Assembly: GCA_024291935.2 (NCBI GenBank)
Contig: CM044321.1
Location: forward strand, 62,242,985 to 62,306,984
Direction of reading: 5' to 3'
DNA length: 64,000 nucleotides
DNA from: Okapia johnstoni
Taxonomy: Eukaryota > Chordata > Mammalia > Artiodactyla > Giraffidae
The notes below the pieces were generated by a model. It saw only the letters and a program-made list of their open reading frames with translations. It was not told the origin of the DNA and ran no database searches. Position numbers and translations under genes: made by a program. This document shows, in pieces, positions 23,299-34,268 of the stretch (its first letter is position 1; the number at the start of each line of letters is the position of its first letter).

Positions 23299-23712
23299 GA
23301 TAACCATCAATTAACAAGTGTGAATTGAAGCCTTTGGTGTTGGTACATCATACAAGTCTTCTCAGAGTCTCCTGACTTTTTGTATTTGCAAGAAACTCAG
23401 ATTCATACCCACTCCAACCATTGCCATGGGAGATTCACTGTCTGTGGGCTATGAGATGCTGCTACTCCCAGGGCCCTTGGCCACTCACACTTATTCTGAC
23501 TTGGATGTAATGACACATTACAGGGTCCAGCTTCCTGAGCAGACTGTGAAGGGCTGGATGATACGAACTCATTAGTACAGGGTAATTATCTTCCTTTGGG
23601 GCCAACTTTGATAAATGGCAGAAAGGGGTTTAAAGGGGACTAAGTAGATAAATTCCTTATTTTTCCTCCTTATAATGGTTTGTTTCCAGTCAGTCCTTGT
23701 GGAGATGCCCCA
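23299..23712. other. Unassigned sequence
   Basis: There is no recognised feature. Confidence 0.5.
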
Positions 23713-23727
23713 TGTAACTGATCTCTT

Positions 23728-23943
23728 GTCTGCCTACCTGCTCAGTCACTTAGTCATGTCTGACTATTTGCAACCCTATGGACTGTAGCTCCGCGCAGGC
23801 TTCTCCATCCGTGGGATTTTCCAGGCAAGAATACTGGAGTGGGTTGTTATTTCCTTCCCCAGGGGATCTTCCTGACCCAGGGATTGAACCTGTGTCTCCT
23901 GCATTGGCAGGCAGATTCTCTACCACTGAGCTACCTGGGAAGC
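23728..23943 (-). mobile_element. Bov-tA SINE, full length
   Basis: It is a minus-strand Bov-tA. The 15-bp flanks TGTAACTGATCTCTT (23713-23727) and TGTAACTGAGCTCTT (23944-23958) differ at one base and are the TSD. Confidence 0.95.
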
Positions 23944-23958
23944 TGTAACTGAGCTCTT

Positions 23959-24361
23959 AGCTGAGAGTTAAGAGCAGACGCCTTTGATGGTTGACTGGCT
24001 GTGTCTTTCTGCTCACTGTGAAGCAGGAACTCAAGCAGGAGCACATAATGTTGTGTTGCTTCTAATTCTTTCAAGTCCCATTTCTTATTTTCCTCCCTCT
24101 ATTCCTTGGGGTTGCACCTCCTTAATAAAAACAAGAACACATTTTTGAGATATTGAATGCTCTGTTTACTTAAGTTAGCAAAAGTATCACATGGTCAAAA
24201 TTTGGAACTGAACAGTGTGTTAAAAATTTAACACCTCGTTTTACAAACCAAGACACAATGAAACTACATGATTTACCCAAAGGCAGAGAGTTTAGTTTCT
24301 GGCAAATGAAAGCTTTATTTCTTGTTCCAGTAGGAAAAACTAATTTCACTAGAGCATGAAC
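23959..24361. other. Unassigned sequence, possible MIR scrap
   Basis: About 24235-24295 reads like part of a minus-strand MIR ('ttttacaaaccaagacacaa', 'gatttacccaaagg'). The rest is unassigned. Confidence 0.4.
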
Positions 24362-24660
24362 TTGGGGGCGGCAGCCGAGAGGAGCAAGCTGGGGCCAGAG
24401 GCCTGGGGCGGCAGCTGAGGGGAGTTATCCCAGGTCTAAGGAGTGGCAGCTGCATGGGCACAGGAGGACCAAGAGGAGTTACTCCACATTCAAGGTCAGG
24501 AGGGGCTGTCGTGAGTAGATACCCCTTGTCCAAGGTAAGGAGCAACAGCTGCACTTTGCTGGAGCAGCCGTGAAGAGATACCCCACGTCCAAGGTAAGAG
24601 AAACCCAAGTAAGACAGTAGGTGTTGCGAGAGGGCATCAGAGGGCAGACACACTGAAACT
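24362..24660 (+). repeat. BovB GC-rich 5' leader with tandem-like units
   Basis: Imperfect repeats of a unit containing 'gaggagtta(t/c)(c/t)cca' and 'gtc(c/t)aaggt(a/c)agg' recur at about 24400-24450, 24470-24505, 24510-24540 and 24570-24600. It is sharply more GC-rich than the surrounding DNA. RTE 5' leaders are presumed to hold the internal promoter; here that is inference. Confidence 0.75.
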
Positions 24661-24729
24661 ATAACTACAGAAAACTAGCTAATCTGATCACACGGACCAC
24701 AGCCTTGTCTATCTCAATGAAACTAAGCC

Positions 24730-25713
24730 ATGCCATGTGGGGTCACCCAAGACGGATGGGTCATGGTGGAGAGGTCTGACAGAATGTGGTCCACTGGAGA
24801 AGGGAATGGCAAACCACTTCAGTATTCTTGCCTTGAGAACCCCATGAACAGTATGAAAAGGCAAAAAGATAGGACACTGAAAGATGAACTCCCCAGGTTG
24901 GTAGATGCCCAGTATTCCACTGGAGATCAGTGCAGAAATAACTCCAGAAAGAATGATGGGATGGAGCCAAAGCAAAAACGATACCCAGCTGTGGATGTGA
25001 CTGGTGACAGAAGCAAAGTCCGATGCTGTAAAGAGCAATATTGCATAGGAACCTGGGATGTTAGGTCCGTGAATCAAGGCAAATTGGAAGTGGTCAAACA
25101 GGAGATGGCAAGAGTGAACGTCGACATTCTAGGAATCAGCGAACTAAAATGGACTGGAATGGGTGAATTTAACTCGGATGACCATTATATCTACTACTGT
25201 GGGCAGGAATCCCTTAGAACAAATGGAGTAGCCATCATGGTCAACAAAAGAGTCCTAAATGCAGTACTTGGATGCAATCTCAAAAACGACAGAATGATCT
25301 CTGTTCGTTTCCAAGGCAAACCATTCAATATCACAGTAATCCAAGTCTACGCCCCGACCAGTAACGCTGAAGAAGCTGAACTTGAACGGTTCTATGAAGA
25401 CCTACAAGACCTTTTAGAACTAACACCCAAAAAAGATGTCCTTTTCATTATAGGGGACTGGAATGCAAAAGTAGGAAGTCAAGAAACACCTGGAGTAACA
25501 GGCAAATTTGGTCTTGGAGTACAGAATGAAGCAGGGCAAACGCTAATAGAGTTTTGCCACGAGAACGCACTGGTCATAGCAAACACCCTCTTCCAACAAC
25601 ACAAGAGAAGACTCTACACCTGGACATCACCAGATGGTCAACACCCAAATCAGATTGATTATATTCTTTGCAGCCAAAGATGGAGAAGCTCTATACAGTC
25701 AGCAAAAACATGA
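24730..25713 (+). pseudogene. BovB endonuclease domain (327 codons, ends at a premature stop)
   Basis: It is an APE-type endonuclease that would nick the target DNA. Visible motifs by residue of this open frame: TWDVRS at 108-113, where the usual catalytic-site asparagine is aspartate (residue 110); ISELKW with the metal-binding glutamate at 138; GDWNAK with Asp243 and Asn245; and NQIDYIL near 307-313. The TGA at 25711-25713 stands where the first copy (1051-1053) has AGA, just before the DHE motif. Reading continues in the same frame from 25714, so this is a nonsense mutation. The start at 24730 is only the first ATG of the open stretch. Confidence 0.93.
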
Positions 25714-25770
25714 CAGGGAGCAGACTGTGGCTCAGATCGTGAACTCCTTATTGCCAAATTCAGACTTAAA

Positions 25771-26273
25771 TTGAAGAAAGTAGGGAAAATCACTAGACCA
25801 TTCAGGTATAACCTAAATCAAATCCCTTATGATTATACAGTGGAAGTGAGAAATAGATTTAAGGGACTAGATCTGATAGACAGAGTGCCTGATGAACTAT
25901 GGACAGAGGTTCATGACATTGTACAGGAGACAGGGATCAAGACCATCCCTATGGAAAAGAAATGCAAAAAGCAAAATGGCTGTCTGAGGAGGCCTTACAA
26001 ATAACTGGGAAAAGAAGAAAAGTGAAAAGCAAAGGAGAAAAGGAAAGATATTCCCATCTGAATGCAGAGTTCCAAAGAATAGCAAGGAGAGATAAGAAAG
26101 CCTTCCTCAGCGATCAATGCAAAGAAATAGAGGAAAACAAGACATTGGGAAAGACTAGAGATCTCTTCAAGAAAATTAGAGATACCAAGGGAACATTTCA
26201 TGCAAAGATGGGCTCAATAAAGGACAGAAATGGTATGGACCTGACAGAAGCAGAAGATATTAAGAAGAGGTAG
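25771..26273 (+). pseudogene. BovB linker between endonuclease and RT, frameshifted
   Basis: Reading continues in frame 1 (25771-26004, with LKKVGKITRPFRYNLNQIPY and DLIDRVPDELWTEV) and then moves to frame 3 (from 25962; AKWLSEEALQI) across a short A-run near 25955-25970, consistent with a one-base deletion. The frame-3 piece ends at TAG 26271-26273 in a KKR-stop context where TGG (Trp) is expected. Confidence 0.9.
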
Positions 26274-26333
26274 CAAGAATACACAGAAGAACTGTACAAA
26301 AAAGATCTTCGTGACCCAGATAATCACGATGGT

Positions 26334-27224
26334 GTGATCACTCACCTAGAGCCAGACATCCTGGAATGTGAAGTCAAGTGGGCCTTAGAAAACATCACTA
26401 CGAACAAAGCTAGTGGAGGTGATGGAATTCCAGTTGAGTTATTTCAAATCTTCAAAGATGATGCTGTGAAAGTGCTGCACTCGATATGTCAGCAAATTTG
26501 GAAAACTCAGCAGTGGCCACAGGACTGGAAAAGCTCAGTTTTCATTCCAATCCCAAAGAAAGGCAATACCAAAGAATGCTCAAACTACCGCACAATTGCA
26601 CTCATCTCACACGCTAGTAAAATAATACTCAAAATTCTCCAAGCCAGGCTTCAGCAATACATGAACCGTGAACTTCCAGATGTTCAAGCTGGATTTAGAA
26701 AAGGCAGAGGAACCAGGGATCAAATTGCCAACATCCTCTGGATCATCGAAAAAGCAAGAGAGTTCCAGAAAAACATCTATTTCTGCTTTATTGACTATGC
26801 CAAAGCCTTTAACTGTGTGGATCACAATAAACTGTGGAAAATTCTGAAAGAGATGGGAATACCAGACCATCTGACACGTCTCTTGAGAAACCTGTATGCA
26901 GGTCAGGAAGCAACAGTTGGAACTGGACATGGAACAACAGACTGGTTCCAAATAGGAAAAGGAGTATGTCAAGGCTGTATATTGTCACTCTGCTTATTTG
27001 CAGAGTGTATATTGTCACTCTTATATGCAGAGTCCATCATGAGAAACACTGGGCTGGAAGAAGCACAAGCTGGAATCAAGATTGCTGGGAGAAATATCAA
27101 CAACCTCAGATACGCAGATGACACCCCCCTTATGGCAGAAATTGAAGAAGAACTAAAGAGCCTCTTGATGAAAGTGAAAGAGGCGAGTGAAAAAGTTGGC
27201 TTAAAGCTTAGTTCAGAAAACTAA
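26334..27224 (+). pseudogene. BovB reverse transcriptase domain (296 codons)
   Basis: This RT fragment begins in the frame of the preceding piece. Motif order is intact: FIPIPKKGN and CSNYRTIALIS (motifs 1-2 region), DVQAGFRKGRGTRDQI, FIDYAKAFNCVDH (motif A, first Asp kept, second Asp changed to Asn), KGVCQGCILS (motif B region, where KGVRQGC is usual), and RYADD at about 27109-27123 (motif C, catalytic Asp pair kept). Between motifs B and C there is a duplicated ILSL stretch (see findings). It ends at TAA 27222-27224 through a frameshift. Confidence 0.94.
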
Positions 27225-27251
27225 GATCGTGACATCTGGTCCCATCACTTT

Positions 27252-27878
27252 ATGGGAAATAGATGGGGAAACAGTGGAAACAGTGTCAGACTTTATTTTT
27301 TGGGCTCCAGAATCACTGCTGATGGTGATTGCAGCCATGAAATTAAAAGATGTTTACTCCTTGGAAGGAAGGTTATGACCAACCTAGATAGCACATTAAA
27401 AAGCAGAGACATTACTTTGCCAACAAAGGTCCGTCTAGTCAAGGCTATGGTTTTTCCAGTGGTCATGTATGGCTGTGAGAGTTGGACGGTGAAGAAAGCT
27501 GAGCACCGAAGAATTGATGCTTTTGAACTGTGGTGTTGGAGAAGACTCTTAAGAGTCCCTTGGACTGCAACGAGATCCAACTAGTCCATCCTAAAGGAGA
27601 TCAGGCCTGGGTGTTCATTGGAAGGACTGATGTTGAAGCTGAAACTCCAATACTTTGGCCACCTGATGCGAAGAGTTGACTCATGGGAAAAGACCCTAGT
27701 GCTGGGAAGGATTGGGGGCAGGAGGAGAAGGGGACAACAGAGGATGAGATGGTTGGATGGCATCACTGACTCGATGGACATGGGTTTGGGTGGACTCAGG
27801 GAGTTGGTGATGGACAGGGAGGCCCGGAGTCCTGCGATTCATGGGGTCACAAAGAGTCGGACACGACTGAGCGACTGA
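27252..27878 (+). pseudogene. BovB C-terminal region after the RT
   Basis: Two open pieces lie in the same frame (27252-27584 and 27618-27878), separated by TAG at 27582-27584 where a CAG codon is expected from other copies. The first ~15 codons are out of frame until a T-run near 27292-27299 restores it. Conserved blocks include FPVVMYGCESWTVKKAE, FELWCWRRLLRVPW and [13 protein letters not shown]. Confidence 0.92.
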
Positions 27879-28138
27879 ACTGAACTGAAGAGATGCATTC
27901 TTTCACCTGGAGATATATCATTATATAGTCAGTTGTCATAATCAACAAATAGTAACCAACAGTAATATAATTGGACGTCTAAGTGTTTATAGTGGTATAA
28001 TGTTATTGATTTTACCTACACTTTGTTTTCATAGTGCCTTATGATCAGTTAATTATTCTCGATGTTTAGCACCAAAGTTTTTAAACATCTATAATTTTAG
28101 AGCAAAACTTGAATTCTAAAATTAAAATGCTGGAGTAG

Positions 28139-28306
28139 GGACTTTTCTGGTGGTCCAGTGGTTAAGACTTCACCTTCTAATGCAGGGGGTGCAGCTTCTA
28201 CCCCTGGTCAGGGAGCTAAGATTTCACATGTTTTTTGGCCAAAAAACCAAAACATAAAACAGAAACAATATTGTAACTAATTCAATAAAGACTTTAAAAA
28301 TGATCA
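28139..28306 (+). mobile_element. tRNA-Glu SINE (CHR-2 / SINE2-1_BT type)
   Basis: It starts GGGACTTTTCTGGTGGTCCA and includes the extended 3' segment ACAATATTGTAACTAATTCA followed by ATAAAGACTTTAAAAATG, as in the copies at 49477 and 55777. Confidence 0.92.
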
Positions 28307-28755
28307 AAAAACTGCTGAAAGACATCTCTAAATAATTTTATTATTTAAATATTTATTTTTCTTTTAAACATATTCATATTCTGAATTTGATGTTTTTAAT
28401 ATATGAAGTCTTTAACAGTCCAGATCTACTGTCAGTTGATTCTCCTGACTATGACTTATGGAGTTTTACTTGAGCATTTGTTTTATAATTTGAAAACATA
28501 AATTTTAAGTGTTTATGTTTAACTCATGTTGGGTGGGCGCCATTGCTGGGTGTCCTGTGTGGCTTAAGTTGGGGTAGGAGGAATCTCCCGAAATGTTCTA
28601 GTTTTGCTTCTTTCCAGATGTCTCAGAGATGTTTCCTACCAAGGATAACTTTTCACTTTTTAAAATTTCTTGGTTTGGAGTCTCCTGGGGGTAAATCTGA
28701 GCCTAAACACCATATGCAGAAACCTCAGGAAATCGAAATCACTTTATTTTGAACA
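28307..28755. other. Unassigned AT-rich sequence
   Basis: There is no recognised feature. The open frame 28543-28752 has no domain resemblance. Confidence 0.5.
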
Positions 28756-28957
28756 TCTCCCCAAACAGTAAAGATAATGGGAATAAATAAAATTTTATCA
28801 TTGATAAAACTAGGAGATATCTGTTTCTCCAAACTACTAATAGATCACATCCTGGACCATAAATCTATCCTTGGTAAATAAAAAAAAAATTGAAATTATT
28901 TCAACCATCTTTTCTGATCACAATGCAGTAAGATTAAATGTCAACTACAGGAAGAAA

Positions 28958-29178
28958 TTTGGGCTTCCCTGGTGACTCAGATGGTAAAGCACCTGTCTGC
29001 AATGGGGGAGACCTGGGTTTGATCCTTGAGTTGGGTAGATCCTCTGGAGAAGGAAATGGCAGCCCACTCCAGTACTCTTGCCTGGAAAATCCCATGGACA
29101 GAGGAGCCTGGTGGGCTACAGTCTATGGGGTCGCAAAGAGTCAGACACGACTGAGAGACTTCACTTTCTTTCTTTCAT
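28958..29178 (+). mobile_element. Bov-tA SINE nested in L1 ORF2
   Basis: It is a full-length plus-strand Bov-tA whose tail is CACTTTCTTTCTTTCAT. A perfect 9-bp TSD, AGGAAGAAA (28949-28957 and 29179-29187), brackets it, and the L1 reads continuously once it is removed. It inserted after the L1. Confidence 0.96.
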
Positions 29179-29551
29179 AGGAAGAAAACTATTAAAAATA
29201 CAAACATATGGAACTAAACTACATGCTTCTGAATAACTAACAAATCACAGAAGAAATCAAAGAGGAAATCAAAATATGCATAGAAACAAGTGAAAATGAA
29301 AACACAACAATCCAAAACCTACGGGATTCAGTAAGAGCAGTGCTAAGGGGAAGTTTCATAGAAATACAAACTTACCTCAAGAAACAAGAGAAATATCAAA
29401 TAAATAACCTAACTTTAAACCTAAAGCAACTAGAAAAGGAAGAAATGAGGAACCCCAGGGCTAGTAGAAGGAAATAAATCATAAAAATTAGAGCAGAAAT
29501 AAATGAAAAAAAACAAAGGAGACTATAGCAAAAATCAACAAAACTAAAAGC

Positions 29552-30962
29552 TTGTTCTTTGATAAGATAAATGAAATAGACAAACCATTAGCCAGACTCA
29601 TCAAGAAAAAAAGGGAGAAGAATCAATTCAACAAAATTAGAAATGAAAGTGGAGAAATCACAACAGACAACACAGAAATACAAAGGATCATAAGAGACTA
29701 CTATCAGCAACTATATGCCAGTAAAATGGACAATTTAGAAGAAATGGATGAATTCTTAGAAAAGTATAACCTTCCAAAACTGAACAAGGAAGAAAAAGAA
29801 AATCTTAACAGACCCATCACAAACATGGAAATCGAAACTGGAATTTAAAAATCTTCCAACAAACAGAAGCCCAGGACCAGATGTCTTCACAGGTGAATTC
29901 TAAGAAAAATTTAGAGACCAGCTAACACCTATTCTACTCAAACTCTTACAGAAAATTGCAGAGGAATGTAAACACCCAAACTCTTTCTATGAGGCCATCA
30001 CCCTAATACCAAAACCAAACAGATGCCACAAAAAAAGAAAACTACAGGCCAATATCACTGATGAACCTAGATGCAAAAATCCTCAAGAAAATTCTAGCAA
30101 ACAGAATCCAACAACATATTAAAAAGATCATACATCATGACCAAGTGGGCTTTATCCCAGGGATGCGAGGATTCTTCAATATTTGCAAATCAATCAATGT
30201 GATACACCACATTAACAAATTGAAAGATAAAAACCATATGATTATCTCAACAGATGAAGCCAAATCCTTTGAAAAAATTCAACACCCATTTATGATAAAA
30301 ACTTTCCAGAAAGCAGGAATAGAAGGAACATACCTCAAAATAATAAAAGCCATATATGATAAACCCACAGAAAACATTATCCTCAATGGTAAAAAATTGA
30401 AAGCATTTCCCCTAAAATCAGGAACAAGACAAGGGTGCCCACTCTCAACATAGTTTTGGAAGTTTTAGCCACAGCAATCAGAGAAGAAAAAGAAATAAAA
30501 GGAATCCAGATTGGAGAAAAAGAAGTAAAACTCTCACTGTTTGCAGATGACAAGATCCTCTACATAGAAAACCCTAAAGACACCACCAGAAAATTTCTAG
30601 AGCTAATCAATGAATATAGTAAAGTTGCAGGACATAAAATTAACACAGAGAAATCCCTTGCATTCCTACACACTAACAAGGAGAAGACAGAAAGAGAAAT
30701 AAAAGAAACAATCACATTCACCATTGTAACAAAAAGAATAAAATACTTAGGAATAAATCTACCTAAAAAAACAAAAGACCTATATATAGAAAACTATAAA
30801 ACACTGATGAAAGAAATCAAAGATGACACAAATAGATGGAGAAATATATCATGTTCTTGGATTGGAAGAATCAACATAGTGAAAATGAGTATTCTACCCA
30901 AAGCAATCTATAGATTCATGCAATCCCTATCAAGCTACCCACAGTATTTTTCACAGAACTAG
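29552..30962 (+). pseudogene. L1 ORF2 endonuclease-RT linker and reverse transcriptase
   Basis: The open pieces are 29552-29848, 30061-30453 and 30435-30962, in frames 2, 1 and 3, so frameshifts separate them. The RT is recognisable: [17 protein letters not shown]; motif A as [15 protein letters not shown] (first Asp kept; second Asp of the usual DAEKAFD changed to Glu); [10 protein letters not shown] (motif B); and FADD at 30540-30551 (motif C intact). ORF2 normally nicks DNA and reverse-transcribes L1 RNA. This copy cannot make a full protein. Confidence 0.93.
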
Positions 30963-31279
30963 AACAAATAATTTCACAATTTGTATGGAAATACAAAAAA
31001 ACTTGAATAGCCAAAGCAATCTTGAGAAAGAAGAATGGAACAGGAGGAATCAACCTGCCTGACTTCAGGCTATACTACAAAGCTACAATCATCAAGACAG
31101 TACGGTACTGGCACAAAGACAGAAATATAGATCAATGGAACAAAATAGAAAGCCCAGAGATAAATCCACACACCTATGGACACCTTATCTTTGACAAATG
31201 AGGCAATAATATACAATGGAGAAAACACAATCTCTTTAACGAGTGGTTCTGGGAAAATGGGTCAACCACCTGTAAAAGA

Positions 31280-32049
31280 ATGAAACTAGAACACTTTCTA
31301 ACACCATACACAAAAATAAACTCAAAATGGATTAAAGATCTAAATGTAAGACCCGAAACTATAAAACTGCTAGAGGAAAACATAGGCAAAACACTCTCCG
31401 ACATAAATCACAGCAGGATCCTCTATGACCCACCTCCCAGAATATTGAAAATAAAAGCAAAAATAAACAAATCGGACCTAATTAAACTTAAAAGCTTTTG
31501 CACAACAAAGGAAACTATAAGCAAGGTGAAACCCTTCAGAATTGGAGAAAATAACAGCAAATGAAGCAACTTACAAAAAATTAATCTCAAAATTTATATA
31601 AGCAGCTCATGCAACTCCATACCAGAAAAATAAATGACCCAATCAAAAAGTGGGCCAAAGAACTAAACAGATATTTCTCCAAAGAAGACATACAGATGGC
31701 TACCAAACACATGAAAAGATGCTCAACATCACTCATTATTAGAGAAATGCAAATCAAAATCACAATGAGGTACCATCTCACGCCAGTCAGAATGGCTGCC
31801 GTCAAAAAGTCTACAAACAATAAATGCTGGAGAGGGTGTGGAGAAAAGGGAACTCTCTTACACTGTTGGTGGGAATGCAAACTAATACAGCCACTATGCA
31901 GAACAGTGTGGAGATTCCTTAAAAATCTGGAAATAGGACTGCCATATGACCCAGCAATCCCACTGCTGGGCATACACACCGAGGAAACCAGGATTGAAAG
32001 AGACACATGCCCCCCCAAAGTTCACTGCAGCACTGTTTCCAATAGCTAG
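31280..32049 (+). pseudogene. L1 ORF2 C-terminal region with cysteine motif
   Basis: Open pieces lie at 31280-31564 (frame 2) and 31609-32049 (frame 1). In the latter an intact C-X3-C-X7-H-X4-C motif is present (Cys73, Cys77, His85 and Cys90 of that open piece), followed by [20 protein letters not shown]. The frameshift is near 31570. The C-terminal motif is known to matter for L1 RNP formation. Here it survives only as a relic. Confidence 0.92.
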
Positions 32050-32620
32050 GTCACGGAAGCTACCTAGATGTCCATCAGCAGATGAATGGATAAGAAAGCT
32101 GTGGTACATGTATGCAATGGAATATTACTCAGCTATTAAGAAGAAATCATTTGAGTCAGTTTTAATGAGGTGGATGAAACTGGAGCCTATTATACACAGT
32201 GAAGTAAGTCATAAAGTAAATCACCAATACAGTATATTAATGCATATATATGGAATTTAGAAAGATGGCAACAACAACCCTATATGTGAGACAGTGAAAG
32301 AGACACGGATATAAAGAACAGACTTTTGGACTCTATGGGAGAAGGTGAGGGTGGGATGATTTGAGAGAACAGGATTGAAACATGTGTATTACCATATGTG
32401 AAATAGATGATCAGTCCAAGTTCAATGCATGAAGCAGGGCACTCAAAGCCAGTGCACTGGGAAAACCCAGAGGGATGGAGTGGGGAGGGAGGTGGGAGGG
32501 GGATTTGGGAAGGAGGACACATGTACACCTGTGGTTGATTCATGTCAATGTATGGCAAAAACCACCACAATATTGTAAAGTAATTAGCCTCCAATTAAAA
32601 TAAATAAATAAATTAATTAG
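32050..32620 (+). repeat. L1 3' UTR with G-rich tract
   Basis: This is the 3' end of ORF2 and the 3' UTR. A G-rich stretch at 32482-32509 has five runs of three or more G. The 3' end is a short AAATAAATAAAT tail rather than pure poly-A. Confidence 0.85.
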
Positions 32621-32624
32621 TTTT

Positions 32625-32934
32625 AAAAAGTAATCAACTATTTTTATATTTTGTTACATTTCAGTTGTTCCAAGAATTCAAAGAACCTAATAAAAAATAT
32701 AAATCTTTTTAACGGAGACACAAAAGCTCAAGGGTAATAGAGTGCAACCAAATAATGTGATACAATGTATTAGAAGAGTTCAAGAGAGAAATAGAAAAGA
32801 AAATAATGACAAAAAATAAAGCCATATTTAAAGTAGCACATATGAAAATAGAAAATTGTGAAAAAGACTGATGAGGAACATGGATGAAGGAATGGTAATA
32901 TTGATAATAAGCAAAGATTTTTTAAATTAAAAAT
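32625..32934. other. Unassigned AT-rich sequence
   Basis: There is no recognised feature. Confidence 0.5.
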
Positions 32935-32945
32935 AATTAGATATG

Positions 32946-33061
32946 GACTTTTCTGGCCATGCAGTGGTTAAGACTCCAGGCTTTCACAGTAGGGGGAGTA
33001 AATTTGATCCCTAGTCAGGAAACTAAGATTCCACATGCTGTGTGGCATGGCCAAAAAAAGA
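32946..33061 (+). mobile_element. tRNA-Glu SINE (CHR type) with TSD
   Basis: It starts GACTTTTCTGGCCATGCAG and ends GTGGCATGGCCAAAAAAAG. A perfect 11-bp TSD, AATTAGATATG (32935-32945 and 33062-33072), is present. Confidence 0.94.
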
Positions 33062-33072
33062 AATTAGATATG

Positions 33073-33475
33073 AAATATAGACAAAGATAACATATTTGTA
33101 ACTGATGTCCTGACATAAAGCAGCAAAAATAATAGAATAATATGTACATATATAATTGTAGAAAATATTCCAGTAATAAGGACTTCAATGCACTTATCAA
33201 AATGTCATTCTAAAAATTTAATCCTGGTTGTGAGGAGATAAAAAAAAAAAAATCCTGATATACTCTCCCTTCTTAAATAAGTAGGAAAATATTCAACCTA
33301 TAGAAAGGTGTGATTTTTCAAACATTGCACAAGTAGCCCAAGAGCATGACGCTGATCAAAGAGTAACAATTGATGTGAGTGCTATCATCATACCTGTAGT
33401 ATCAAGAATACTTAAATATATACCTACAGTATGATCAGGCATCTCACATAAGAAGTTACTCAGGAGATGGGGACA
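33073..33475. other. Unassigned AT-rich sequence
   Basis: It may be the diverged upstream part of the old L1 at 33745, but I cannot align it by eye. Confidence 0.4.
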
Positions 33476-33737
33476 GGACTTTCCTGGTGGCTCAGTGAAT
33501 AAGAAACCACCTGCCAATGCAGGGGACAAGCGTTTGATACCAGGTCCAGGAAGATCCTACATACCGAGGAGCAACTCAATGTGTGTGCCACAACAACTGA
33601 GCCTGCACGCCTAGAGCCTGTGCTCCACAACAAGAGAAGCCACCACAGTGAGAAGCCCACGTGCCACAACTAGAGAAATCCTGTGCAAATCAAAGAAGAT
33701 ACACTGCAGCCAAAAATAAAATAAAAAAGTAAAATTT
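33476..33737 (+). mobile_element. tRNA-Glu SINE (CHR-1 type, long form)
   Basis: It starts GGACTTTCCTGGTGGCTCAG and carries the long body of this family with repeated 'gccacaac' and 'gagaagcc' units (33586-33672), ending GCAGCCAAAAATAAAATAAA. Confidence 0.9.
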
Positions 33738-33744
33738 TTAGCAA

Positions 33745-34268
33745 GAGAGATAGGAAAACCCATGTCTATACAAAGACTTATACAAGAAAGCTCATATTGG
33801 CTTTATTTGTAATTTAAAACACTTGGGTAAAAATATCTATTAACTGGCCAGTGGATAAACAAAATATGGTGTATCCATACAGTGGATACTACAAAGCAAT
33901 AAAAAGGAATGAACTATTTATACATGCAACAATATATTCATCTCAAAAGCATTATGTTGAGTGAAAGAAATCAGACAAAAAAGTACATATATAGCATGAT
34001 ATCATTTATATAAAATATAAAATTCCAAAATGAAAATTAATGTATAATATCAGAAAATAGACCAGTGGTCACTGGGAATCAGGAATGAACGCAGCAATGA
34101 ATTACGAAGAGGTATGTGAAAACTTTCCAATATGATGTAATAATTTTATATTTTGTTTGTGATGGTGGTATTCACAAGTGTACATTGTGAAAAATTCATC
34201 AAATTGTATATTCTAAATATGTGCAGTTTCTTGCATGTGAGTTTTACCTCAATAAATTTATTACCAAA
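33745..34268 (+). mobile_element. Old L1 LINE 3' end
   Basis: It follows the old mammalian L1 3' UTR order: GGATAAACAAAATATGGTGT, AAAAAGGAATGAACTATTTA, the 'gtgaaagaaatcagac' block, then a terminal ACCTCAATAAATTTATTA. It is well diverged. Confidence 0.82.

Larger units (their letters stand above)
24362..27890 (+). mobile_element. BovB LINE (RTE clade), nearly full length, inactive
   Basis: It runs from the GC-rich 5' leader through endonuclease and reverse transcriptase to the ACTGAACTGAACTGAAG 3' end, about 3.5 kb, close to the ~3.2 kb usual for the family. BovB copies itself by target-primed reverse transcription, and its RT is thought to mobilise Bov-tA and BOV-A2, which share its 3' end. 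This copy cannot act: stops at 25711 (TGA), 26271 (TAG), 27222 (TAA) and 27582 (TAG), plus at least three frameshifts, interrupt the protein. No clear TSD was found. Confidence 0.97.
28756..32620 (+). mobile_element. Ruminant L1 LINE, 5'-truncated, with SINE insertion
   Basis: It starts inside the ORF2 endonuclease region and runs through RT and the cysteine motif to the 3' UTR. It ends after TTGTAAAGTAATTAGCCTCC and a short AAATAAATAAATAAATTAAT tail. There is no 5' UTR and no ORF1. ORF2 is broken into pieces in all three frames. A Bov-tA at 28958-29178 interrupts it. Confidence 0.95.

Noticed and set aside
24730..25713. A 327-codon open frame, the longest in the window, as a host gene
   Set aside because: It is the BovB endonuclease domain, flanked by BovB leader and RT, with a second diverged copy at the window start; it ends at a nonsense codon rather than a natural stop.
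26334..27224. A 296-codon open frame with RT motifs as an active reverse transcriptase or novel RT system
   Set aside because: Motif order and context are BovB; upstream and downstream stops and frameshifts disable it.
31587..32018. A 143-codon minus-strand open frame and its relative at 46636-47073
   Set aside because: Both are antisense shadows of the L1 ORF2 C-terminal region; their resemblance to each other only reflects two L1 copies.
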